Of a stretch of 19,600 bases of DNA, positions 13,377 through 19,600 are shown in pieces. Positions within the stretch are counted from its first letter, which is position 1. Each line of letters begins with the position of its first letter. A program made the position numbers and the translations under genes. Under the pieces are notes generated by a model, which saw only the letters and a list, made by a program, of their open reading frames with translations, was not told where the DNA came from and did no database searches. This stretch comes from an archaeon. Lineage in GTDB: Archaea; Nanobdellota; Nanobdellia; Pacearchaeales; GW2011-AR1. The stretch is taken from contig DAHVOT010000011.1 of NCBI GenBank assembly GCA_027318675.1, forward strand, positions 1 to 19,600. Direction: 5' to 3'.

Positions 13377-14990
13377 ATGAAAACGAAAACATTAAACCTT
13401 TTGTTTGCAAGCGTTTTTGCATTGGTATTCTTAATAGGATTTGCAAGTGCAACAATAACTCTAACTTCACCAGTTAGTACACTTTCACAAACAAGCGGTT
13501 CTTTTGATTTTACTGTTTCAAGTAATGAAAACGAAACTATTGATTTAACAATACCTTCTGTTTCAGACGGCTCAGGACATACTATTATATTTTCATTATC
13601 TTCTGATCAAATCACAATAGATACAAGCGTTGAAGATTCAGTTCTTATAACAGTTGATTATGTTGTTGAGAATGGATTCAATTTTGAATTTGGTGAGACT
13701 TACACTGCTACATTAAGTGCAGCTGGAAGTGTTTCAAATGATACTTCAAAAACATTTAACTTTGGAACTTCAGACTTTTGTGAATTTTCAAATCAAGGAA
13801 ATCTAAAAGTAACTGTTAAAGACGTTCAAGTTACAAAGGGATTTGGAGAAGATAATGAATGGTCTGCATTTGATACAGTTGAAGTTGAAGTTGAAGTTAG
13901 AAATTCAGGAAGTGAAGACATTGAAAATGTAGTTATAGAATGGGGATTATATAATACTAATTCAAAAGAATGGACAATAGAAGTAGATGAAGAAGATGAA
14001 TTAGATATAGATGAAGGAGATAAAGAAACATTTACTATTACTTTTACTTTAGATGATTCTATGGATGAAAATTTAGAAGATTTAAGTGAAGGAACTTATG
14101 TGTTCTATGTAAGAGCTACAGGTGAAATAGCAGATGGAACTTACGAAGGAGAGAGTACTTGTGCTTCAGATTCAGAAGAAGGGGAATTAATATTAGAAAA
14201 GAACTTCGTTGTTCTTGCCAATTTGAAAACTCCTGAGGTTTCTCAATGTGGTTCAGAAGCACATATTTCAGGGGATATCTGGAATATAGGTTCAAAAGAT
14301 CAGAGTGATATTTATTTAAAAATATCTAACAAAGAATTAGGAATAGATGAAAGAATAGAAGTGGGAGATTTAGATTCTTTTGAAAGCACAGATTTTGACT
14401 TTATAATTAAGTTACCAGAAGATGCTCAGGAAAAGAGCTATTATCTTACTTTAACATTATATGATGAAGATGATAATATATATGAAAACGGAGATGATCA
14501 GGAATCAAAAGCTACTCTTACATTAAATGTTCAAGGAAATTGTGCTGTTGCTAAAGCTTCAGTTACAGCTGTTTTAGAATCTGGAGGCCAGGCAGGTAGA
14601 GATATGGTTGTTAAGGCTGTTATAACAAATACAGGAAAGAAAACAGCATACTACTCATTGAATGCTGCAGGTTATACAGGATGGGCTTCTTCAGTTGCTC
14701 TTGATAAAACTGCTTTAACTCTTAATGCAGGACAATCAGCAGAAGTATTATTAACATTCAAAGTTGATAAAGAAGCTCTAGGAACTAATTTATTCACACT
14801 TGAGGTTATATCTGAAAATAAAGTAGTTGTTAGCCAACCAGTTCAGGTTGAAATAACAAAAAAGAAATGGTCTTTATTTGGTGGAAATTTATTTTCAGGA
14901 GACAACAAATACATCTGGGGAATAGGAGTACTTAACTTAGTACTTATTGTTCTTATAATAGTGATTGCAGTAAGAATAGCAAGAAAATAA
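13377..14990 (+). CDS. Large secreted beta-rich surface protein with C-terminal transmembrane/sorting tail
   Basis: 537 residues. The signal peptide covers 1-25 (core LLFASVFALVFLIGFASA). The ectodomain consists of beta-sandwich-like modules: about 26-130, 140-275 (VEVEVEVRNSGSEDIENVVI, a CARDB-like conserved motif), 280-390 (ISGDIWNIGSKDQSDIYLKI) and 395-490 (VKAVITNTGKKTAYYSLNA, NEW3/CARDB-like). It is very acidic, as expected for an archaeal surface protein. The C-terminus is a short linker, one hydrophobic helix (about 513-533) and the basic end RIARK, the three-part layout of archaeosortase substrates. An archaeosortase-like gene begins 58 nt downstream. It is probably a cell-surface or S-layer-associated protein; no enzyme motif is visible. 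Confidence 0.82.
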   Translation: MKTKTLNLLFASVFALVFLIGFASATITLTSPVSTLSQTSGSFDFTVSSNENETIDLTIPSVSDGSGHTIIFSLSSDQITIDTSVEDSVLITVDYVVENGFNFEFGETYTATLSAAGSVSNDTSKTFNFGTSDFCEFSNQGNLKVTVKDVQVTKGFGEDNEWSAFDTVEVEVEVRNSGSEDIENVVIEWGLYNTNSKEWTIEVDEEDELDIDEGDKETFTITFTLDDSMDENLEDLSEGTYVFYVRATGEIADGTYEGESTCASDSEEGELILEKNFVVLANLKTPEVSQCGSEAHISGDIWNIGSKDQSDIYLKISNKELGIDERIEVGDLDSFESTDFDFIIKLPEDAQEKSYYLTLTLYDEDDNIYENGDDQESKATLTLNVQGNCAVAKASVTAVLESGGQAGRDMVVKAVITNTGKKTAYYSLNAAGYTGWASSVALDKTALTLNAGQSAEVLLTFKVDKEALGTNLFTLEVISENKVVVSQPVQVEITKKKWSLFGGNLFSGDNKYIWGIGVLNLVLIVLIIVIAVRIARK

Positions 14991-15020
14991 ACTTGCTTCT
15001 TTTTAATTTCTACTCAACTT

Positions 15021-15028
15021 ATTTAAAG
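15021..15028 (+). promoter_or_regulatory. TATA-like box of the archaeosortase gene
   Basis: ATTTAAAG centred about 25 nt before ATG 15049. The gene may have its own leaderless transcript in addition to read-through from the upstream surface-protein gene. Confidence 0.45.
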
Positions 15029-15048
15029 CTTTTTCACATAAATATTTT

Positions 15049-15591
15049 ATGAAAAAAAAGAGCGAGAATAAAAGAGCATTTGTTTATTCAATGTTCCTAA
15101 GATATTTTATAATTTTAATAAGTTCATTAGGGAATTTATGGGTTTTCTACTTTATATTTACCCCTTTAACTGTTTATTTAACTTATTTTGTTTTAGATTT
15201 GATATTTGAAGCATCGCTTTTTGGTACAACTATTTTTTTAGGTTCTTTGGCTTATCCAATAGAAATAATAGATGCCTGTGTAGCAGGTTCAGCATACTTT
15301 TTATTACTTATTTTCAATCTTTCAGTACCAAATATAAATTTATTGAAGAGATTAAAAATGGTTGGATTTGCTTTCCTTTCTTTTTTTATTGTGAATTCAA
15401 TAAGGATAATTTCTTTATCTATGATTTATATTTTAAAACCAGAAATTTTCAATGTAACTCACCTTCTTTCTTGGTATTTAGGAAGTGTAGTTTTAGTGGT
15501 AGGAATTTGGTTCATTGAAGTGAAAATATTTAAGATAAAAGATATTCCATTTTATTCAGATATTAAATCAATTATAAGATATCTGAAATGA
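15049..15591 (+). CDS. Archaeosortase/exosortase family membrane transpeptidase-like protein
   Basis: 180 residues with several membrane helices (about 15-38, 40-66, 78-92, 104-130, 136-157). The three conserved elements of the exosortase/archaeosortase superfamily appear in order: IIDACVAGSAYFLL with the candidate nucleophile C77, VNSIRI with R119, and THLLSWYLG with H138. Family members cut C-terminal membrane tails of secreted proteins and attach the proteins to another anchor, a prenyl-derived lipid in the best-studied archaeal case. The length is at the short end, close to the catalytic core alone. The gene lies 58 nt after a secreted protein with a helix-plus-basic tail, its likely substrate. 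It ends 9 nt from the stop of the convergent gene. Family assignment rests on motifs, not a search. Confidence 0.85.
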   Translation: MKKKSENKRAFVYSMFLRYFIILISSLGNLWVFYFIFTPLTVYLTYFVLDLIFEASLFGTTIFLGSLAYPIEIIDACVAGSAYFLLLIFNLSVPNINLLKRLKMVGFAFLSFFIVNSIRIISLSMIYILKPEIFNVTHLLSWYLGSVVLVVGIWFIEVKIFKIKDIPFYSDIKSIIRYLK

Positions 15592-15600
15592 TATTAAATT

Positions 15601-16251
15601 TTATTCTTTAAGAAGAGTATTCACTTCAGAGAAAACTTCAATCATGAATCTTTCTGTTGCGGGAAGTATTTCGCAATCACTTACCACTAATTTATAGCAA
15701 GAAGGTCCAAACTGTTCTACTTTTGTTTCTTCTCCTTCTTCAATCTGAACAAACATGTAATCTCCTTCAGAACTACAACTTGCATTCTCATCCCTCATTA
15801 TATCTATATTAAATATATTGAGGTTAAGCAAATTTCCTATTGCTAAATTCCAATCTCCATCACAAAACAGGTTTTCTGTTGTGCTATTTAAAACCATAAT
15901 ATTCCTTAATTCAATTTCTCCATCAAAAGGGACATTTTTTTTGAGTTCTTTAGGATTATTTCTCAAATAAAAATTATATACAGTTGGTTTTCCTTTGTAG
16001 ATCACATTGAAAGCTGTTTGGTAGAAAGTAAGTTCTCCTTCCTGAACAACATTAAATGTTACTCCATTATAATCTGGGCGTGCAGAATATCTCATTATAA
16101 AAAATGCTACTAAAATAGCAATGAAAAAAAAACCAATAACTAAGAGAATCTTTAAGAGAAGTTTATTTTCTTTTACTCTTTCATGAATTCGCGTTTCTTT
16201 TGTATTTGATTCTTGCTCTTTGATTTTTTTATCATCCATCTTTTTTACCAT
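15601..16251 (-). CDS. Membrane-anchored extracellular protein of unknown function, probable paralogue of the next gene (216 aa)
   Basis: A charged cytosolic N-terminus (1-31) precedes one membrane helix (about 32-53, LLLKILLVIGFFFIAILVAF). An outside domain begins YNGVTFNVVQEGELTFYQT. Cys pairs near FCDGDW and CSSEGDY and the stretch CYKLVVSDCEI could form disulfides outside the cell. The layout and several motifs match the neighbour at 16292-16867: YNG..F near the helix, and a C-terminal Cys-hydrophobic-acidic block ending in a helix. A TTATATAAA-like box near 16272-16280 gives it its own promoter. ATG 16251 is used; Met5 is an alternative start. No known family is recognised. Confidence 0.78.
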   Translation of the reverse strand: MVKKMDDKKIKEQESNTKETRIHERVKENKLLLKILLVIGFFFIAILVAFFIMRYSARPDYNGVTFNVVQEGELTFYQTAFNVIYKGKPTVYNFYLRNNPKELKKNVPFDGEIELRNIMVLNSTTENLFCDGDWNLAIGNLLNLNIFNIDIMRDENASCSSEGDYMFVQIEEGEETKVEQFGPSCYKLVVSDCEILPATERFMIEVFSEVNTLLKE

Positions 16252-16291
16252 TTTAATACTCTTTATTTTAGGTTTATATAATTAATTGTAC

Positions 16292-16867
16292 TTAATTTTC
16301 TATACCAGTTATTTTAAAAAGGAATTCATCTGTTATCTGAGTTAAATTTTCTCTTGGTCCTTCTATAAAAACACAATTATTTTCTTGATAAATCTTACTC
16401 TCGTTTGCTTCTTTTATGATTATAAAATTATTAGTACAATCCTTTATAGGCCAAGTTTCAGGACATCCTTCTTCTTCAATACAAGCTCCTTGGAATCTTA
16501 ATACAATATTTCCTAAGTTTCTTGATATTTCTACAGCAGCAGCATCACTTTCATAAGAGAAATAAAGAACTTTTCCAGAATAAGCGTTTAAAGAGTTTAC
16601 ACTGGAGTTAATTCTCTCAACCTGTTCTGGGTTATAAGTAAATACAAATTGATACTCTCCTATTGAAGTAATCCAAAATCCATTTTGGTTTACGAATTCA
16701 TATCCATTATATTTTACTTTTTCTACATTTCCATTATTATCTGATGAGCTGAACATTACATATCCAAATGTACTTCCAAGCATTATAAATATTAATATTC
16801 CTCCAATTATTAACTGATTTCGTTTGCTTTTTTTCTCTGCTTCTTTTTTACTTTCTATGTTTCTCAT
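16292..16867 (-). CDS. Membrane-anchored extracellular protein of unknown function, probable paralogue of the gene at 15601 (191 aa)
   Basis: A basic N-terminus (MRNIESKKEAEKKSKRN) is followed by one membrane helix (about 20-40, IIGGILIFIMLGSTFGYVMF). The extracellular domain begins VKYNGYEFVNQNGFW and has five Cys (ACIEEEGC, DCTNN, NNCVFI) fitting an oxidising exterior. Like its neighbour it has YNG..F after the helix and a C-terminal order of Cys, hydrophobic strand, acidic turn, Cys, then a short helix (DEFLFKITG). It stands between the S-layer gene and the other paralogue, all on the minus strand. No known family is recognised; a surface role is inferred from topology and neighbours. Confidence 0.76.
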   Translation of the reverse strand: MRNIESKKEAEKKSKRNQLIIGGILIFIMLGSTFGYVMFSSSDNNGNVEKVKYNGYEFVNQNGFWITSIGEYQFVFTYNPEQVERINSSVNSLNAYSGKVLYFSYESDAAAVEISRNLGNIVLRFQGACIEEEGCPETWPIKDCTNNFIIIKEANESKIYQENNCVFIEGPRENLTQITDEFLFKITGIEN

Positions 16868-16918
16868 TTTTCAATTTATCTTGTATATTTATTATATTAT
16901 TAAAAAATTAGGTTATTT

Positions 16919-16936
16919 AAAGTTTCTCAAAACTTT
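16919..16936. repeat. Perfect hairpin between the S-layer gene and the paralogue gene
   Basis: AAAGTTT (16919-16925), a 4-nt loop and AAACTTT (16930-16936). It lies after the S-layer T-rich terminator in minus-strand sense and overlaps the likely promoter of the gene at 16867, so it could be a read-through barrier or an operator. Confidence 0.4.
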
Positions 16937-16957
16937 CATAAGGCTTCCGCCAGGAGA

Positions 16958-16993
16958 TTAAAAAAAAGAAAAAGAGAATAAAAAAATAAAAAA
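16958..16993 (-). terminator. Long T-rich terminator of the S-layer gene
   Basis: On the minus strand, T runs of six, seven, five and eight are separated by single bases or short spacers, beginning a few nt after the S-layer stop (16999-17001). This is the strongest terminator-like tract in the window, as expected behind a very highly expressed gene. Confidence 0.75.
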
Positions 16994-16998
16994 TTTGC

Positions 16999-19251
16999 TT
17001 AATTGATTACAACAGCAGTTTCTGTTGAAGTTGTTCCTCTGTATGCTTTACTTGTATCTACAACTTTGTTTGTCAGATAAGTAGTAGCCTTTACAGTGTC
17101 TTCAGCTTCATAACCTGCAACTAATAGTGCAAGTCCAGTTGTTATTGTTGAATCTTCATAACCCTTGATTAAGAACTGTCCAGTTCCTATTCCTGTTGCC
17201 TCAGTCCAAGCAGCACCACATTTAGTACCACCAACTAATGCAGCAGCAGCAGAGTTAATACAGCTTCCACCAACAACAATTAGGTTCTTTGTAGCAACAC
17301 TACTTACTTCACTATCCTTTACAAGGACATTTCCTAGAGTAGATTCTCCAGGTGAAACAGCAGCATCACCTCCAACAACCATTACTTTTGCAGTAACTTC
17401 TTCACCGTAATATTGGATTTCAAATTGATTGTCATCCTCAGATGTATCCCAGATTACTTTTGAAGCTAGGTCTGAAGCTTGATTAGCTATCCAAACATCT
17501 TCAGAATCTTCTACATCAACGCCAGTTAGACTGTGTCCATTAACGTGTAATGTATCATCATCTGTTGCTACAACATAAGCAGTGATTTCTTCACTACTAT
17601 CTCCAACATCTCCATCTTTGTTTTGTTCTTCAAATACAATTGATGCATTTGTAGTTGTGTTTACAGAAGATACATCAGTTGGCAATGTTACAAGCATTCC
17701 AGTGTCTGAAACAGCATATCTATATCCAATATTTGTTCCAGTAAATTTAAGATAAGCGTAGTCAGTAGTTACAGCTGCTAATTCAACTGTTACTTCACCA
17801 ACTTCTTCACTATCTAATTCATCTTGGAAAGTTATTGTATCACCAGATATCAAATCCTTTAGTGTTACAGTGAAATCATCATCTGCATCATAATCAACAG
17901 TTGTAACTTCATAGTACAAAGTCTCGATTTCATTCAAGTCTGTATCCATGCTAGTTACTAAGAACCTATTATCTTCTTGAACTTCAATACCTCCTGTTAA
18001 AGGAGCAGTTACATTGTAAGTTGTCGAATTGCCAGCAGTAGCCAATTTCAAAAGATAATTCTCCTCACCTAATAGAGCATCTGATCCATCCCACCACATA
18101 AGTGGAAGATCATAGTTTTCCATAGATAAAGTAAGAGTTTCTCCTGCTTCAAGTGCAATTGTCTCATATTCAGTTGGGAAATTTAATCCGTTGAATACAA
18201 GCATTATTGAGTCAAATGGTTCTGGCATTGTAAGTGCACTTTCTTCTGTTAAGAAGCTGTCACCATCAGAATACCATTCAAAAGCTAATGCAGTTAATCC
18301 AGTAGCAGTATCAGTAAATGTTACTTCTAAACCATCTATAGCTTCATCATTTGCGTCAATTTCTTCACCATCAGCAACTGTAAGTTGACCCATACCAATA
18401 GAAAATTCTACTTTACTTACTCCTGACTCTTTTGAAGCAAACATTATATCATTTGCTACAATATATGAGCCATCTTCAAGTTCGAAAACTTTGTCTGTAC
18501 TAGTTAATGTATCAGTAATTTCACCATCAACATTGAACTTTACAGCATTGTTTTCAATATATTCTATTGACACTGTTTTTCCTGCCATTGTTTTACTCTC
18601 TCCTTCAGAAATTACTGTTTTCTGAGCTGAGTCAAGTAATACAAGTTCTCCTACATCAGCAGAAACAACGTAAAACTCTTTATCCATTATAGGTAAATTT
18701 GTTTCTTCTAAATCTGCCCATGCGATTTCATTATCAAATTCAATCTCATAAGTCAAGATTTTTTCCCCATTGCTCCATCTGAATCCGTAAGTAGGTTCTT
18801 CGTCATTGTAGTCTCTGTCAGCGAATAATTCAAGATTCTTTGATTCAAGAGTTATTGTTTGCTCATAGTCTTCATCAATACCAGTATCTTTGTAAGTACC
18901 ATCAGCTAAAAACTCCTTTAATTCTCCATTATCTAAACTTGTGTAAAGTGTAGTTAATGATTCACCGAAGTTAAATTTGTTTGAAGTTTTTTCTAGAACA
19001 AAAGATTCTCCACCTTCAACTGTTACAGATCCTCCAGTAACGTATTCAGCTAGTGATGTTTGTATGTTTCCAGCCTGAACAAAGTCCAAGTTTGAAACAC
19101 CAGCACCAGTACCATAAACTACAGCTACATTTGCACTTCCCCCTGACACAAATGGTGCAGGATAGTTAGCAGCAGCAGCAGCGCCCATAGTCATACCAGT
19201 CATTAATGCACTAGCAGCAATCGCAGATATTTTTCTAAAATTAATTTTCAT
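16999..19251 (-). CDS. S-layer protein (methanococcal-type S_layer_N / S_layer_C)
   Basis: 750 residues. The signal peptide is about 1-28 (core ISAIAASALMTGMTMGAAAA). The mature start, NYPAPFVSGGSANVAVVYGT, is the hallmark of methanococcal-type S-layer proteins. The middle (about 100-600) is acidic, Thr-rich beta sequence. The C-terminal domain holds LIVVGGSCINSAAAALVGG (about 657-675), a second Cys about 14 residues after C664, and LLVAGYEAEDTVKATTYL, matching the family C-terminus. No C-terminal membrane helix is present, so attachment must differ from that of the protein at 13377. It forms the outer protein lattice. A leader of about 160-230 nt with hairpins precedes it, and a GGAGG site lies unusually far (18 nt) from the ATG. 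An in-frame stop upstream excludes a longer start. Confidence 0.95.
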   Translation of the reverse strand: MKINFRKISAIAASALMTGMTMGAAAAANYPAPFVSGGSANVAVVYGTGAGVSNLDFVQAGNIQTSLAEYVTGGSVTVEGGESFVLEKTSNKFNFGESLTTLYTSLDNGELKEFLADGTYKDTGIDEDYEQTITLESKNLELFADRDYNDEEPTYGFRWSNGEKILTYEIEFDNEIAWADLEETNLPIMDKEFYVVSADVGELVLLDSAQKTVISEGESKTMAGKTVSIEYIENNAVKFNVDGEITDTLTSTDKVFELEDGSYIVANDIMFASKESGVSKVEFSIGMGQLTVADGEEIDANDEAIDGLEVTFTDTATGLTALAFEWYSDGDSFLTEESALTMPEPFDSIMLVFNGLNFPTEYETIALEAGETLTLSMENYDLPLMWWDGSDALLGEENYLLKLATAGNSTTYNVTAPLTGGIEVQEDNRFLVTSMDTDLNEIETLYYEVTTVDYDADDDFTVTLKDLISGDTITFQDELDSEEVGEVTVELAAVTTDYAYLKFTGTNIGYRYAVSDTGMLVTLPTDVSSVNTTTNASIVFEEQNKDGDVGDSSEEITAYVVATDDDTLHVNGHSLTGVDVEDSEDVWIANQASDLASKVIWDTSEDDNQFEIQYYGEEVTAKVMVVGGDAAVSPGESTLGNVLVKDSEVSSVATKNLIVVGGSCINSAAAALVGGTKCGAAWTEATGIGTGQFLIKGYEDSTITTGLALLVAGYEAEDTVKATTYLTNKVVDTSKAYRGTTSTETAVVIN

Positions 19252-19478
19252 GTTTTATTATTTTTATAACCTCCTTTCAGCTATATAATCATGTTGTCTA
19301 TGACAACCTTTTACCTTCAATTTTGCAGTATAGGGAGACCGCTCAATTGAAATGTCTTAAGGTTCGCCTTGTTTTTCAAGGCTTTTTCCCTATAAGTTCA
19401 CCCCCAAAGGTGTAATATACCAAAAATCATTTTGCTTTAAAAAGCTTGCCCTCCTAAAGCACAGTTATTTTTTGGTTA
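19252..19478 (-). promoter_or_regulatory. Long structured 5' leader of the S-layer gene
   Basis: No gene of credible size is seen in 19252-19600. On the minus strand this stretch holds, in 5' to 3' order: GCTTT/AAAGC (19434-19445), overlapping an alternative TGCTTTA/TAAAGCA pair (19433-19461) whose loop contains AGGAGGG; an 8-bp outer stem TATAGGGA/TCCCTATA (19387-19394 with 19329-19336) enclosing the hairpin GCCTTG-AAAAA-CAAGGC (19366-19382); the hairpin GTTGTC-ATA-GACAAC (19293-19307); and GGAGG (19270-19274). It is probably a structured 5' UTR affecting stability or translation. Structure is by eye only; the transcription start is inferred from a TATA box. Confidence 0.55.
19270..19274 (-). 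promoter_or_regulatory. Shine-Dalgarno site of the S-layer gene, distant from ATG
   Basis: The minus strand reads AAAGGAGGTT with GGAGG at 19270-19274, 18 nt before the ATG. This is longer than the 5-9 nt of the other SD sites in the window. No ATG, GTG or TTG lies nearer in a long frame. Confidence 0.6.
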
Positions 19479-19499
19479 TTAGAAAATTTAATGGTTTTA

Positions 19500-19507
19500 T
19501 TTATAAA
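19500..19507 (-). promoter_or_regulatory. Likely TATA box of the S-layer transcript
   Basis: TTTATAAA, the best TATA match upstream of the S-layer gene. A start about 25 nt downstream (near 19478) would give a leader of about 227 nt. A weaker CTTTTTAAAG near 19436-19445 would give a start near 19415. Beyond the box to the window end (19508-19600) only AT-rich sequence and a short AGGGG-TTTA-AGGGG direct repeat are seen. Confidence 0.5.
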
Positions 19508-19600
19508 TATTATGCTGTCACTATTATATTAATACACATTTTTAGGGGTTTAAGGGGCACTCGAAAATCAATCAAAATACAAACATTTATTAATATAGGG

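Noticed and set aside
17165..18388. Plus-strand frames at 17165-17410 and 18191-18388 inside the S-layer gene
   Set aside because: Antisense shadows of a clear S-layer gene.
19398..19430. Ten-codon minus-strand frame in the S-layer leader (possible upstream peptide)
   Set aside because: The nearest AGGAGG is about 19 nt away, the frame is very short, and it overlaps no conserved motif; chance is the simplest explanation.
19541..19561. Telomere-like AGGGGTTTAAGGGG direct repeat near the right edge
   Set aside because: Only two units and no array; not enough to call a repeat element.
1..19600. CRISPR array, insertion sequence or integrase-linked att site
   Set aside because: No regularly spaced direct repeats, transposase or integrase frames were seen; the tRNA-Pro 3' end has no duplicated segment that I can find in the window.

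Overview
The window is AT-rich archaeal DNA. Archaeal-type genes present are Taw1 (wybutosine synthesis), ribosomal proteins L40e, L37Ae and L11, aIF5A with its hypusine site, RpoP, prefoldin beta, Spt5, SecE, FtsZ and archaeal SepF, plus a methanococcal-type S-layer protein. Very short genes, tight spacing, many small orphan genes and this S-layer/archaeosortase set suggest a DPANN archaeon of the Pacearchaeota/Woesearchaeota kind. That placement is an inference from gene content, not a phylogeny. Most starts look leaderless: a TTTATAAA-like box is centred about 25-26 nt before the ATG. A few genes instead carry a strong GGAGG ribosome-binding site.

Layout. (A) 1-4960, minus strand: a Rad3/DinG-type DNA helicase that runs off the left edge and carries a complete LAGLIDADG intein inside its Walker A motif; Taw1; an M50 site-2-type membrane protease; a 54-residue L40e; a small orphan. 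(B) 5030-6929: aIF5A (minus) and an FKBP-type prolyl isomerase (plus) diverge from one TATA box equidistant from both start codons; a two-helix membrane protein with a YdcF-like domain follows. (C) 6962-12659, plus strand: ftsZ, a small orphan, secE, three accessory genes (one secreted), spt5 and rpl11, tRNA-Pro(UGG), rpl37ae, rpoP, pfdB and sepF. This joins the cell-division ring (FtsZ and its membrane anchor SepF) to transcription, translation and protein export genes. (D) 12802-19600, cell surface: a four-helix membrane protein; a large secreted beta-rich protein with a C-terminal membrane anchor; directly after it an archaeosortase-like membrane enzyme; two tandem, probably paralogous, membrane-anchored extracellular proteins on the opposite strand; and the S-layer protein, preceded by a long, structured, non-coding leader.

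The observations most worth following are the P-loop intein, the archaeosortase with its adjacent candidate substrate, the structured S-layer leader, and the symmetric divergent promoter. No CRISPR array, insertion sequence or rRNA gene is visible.
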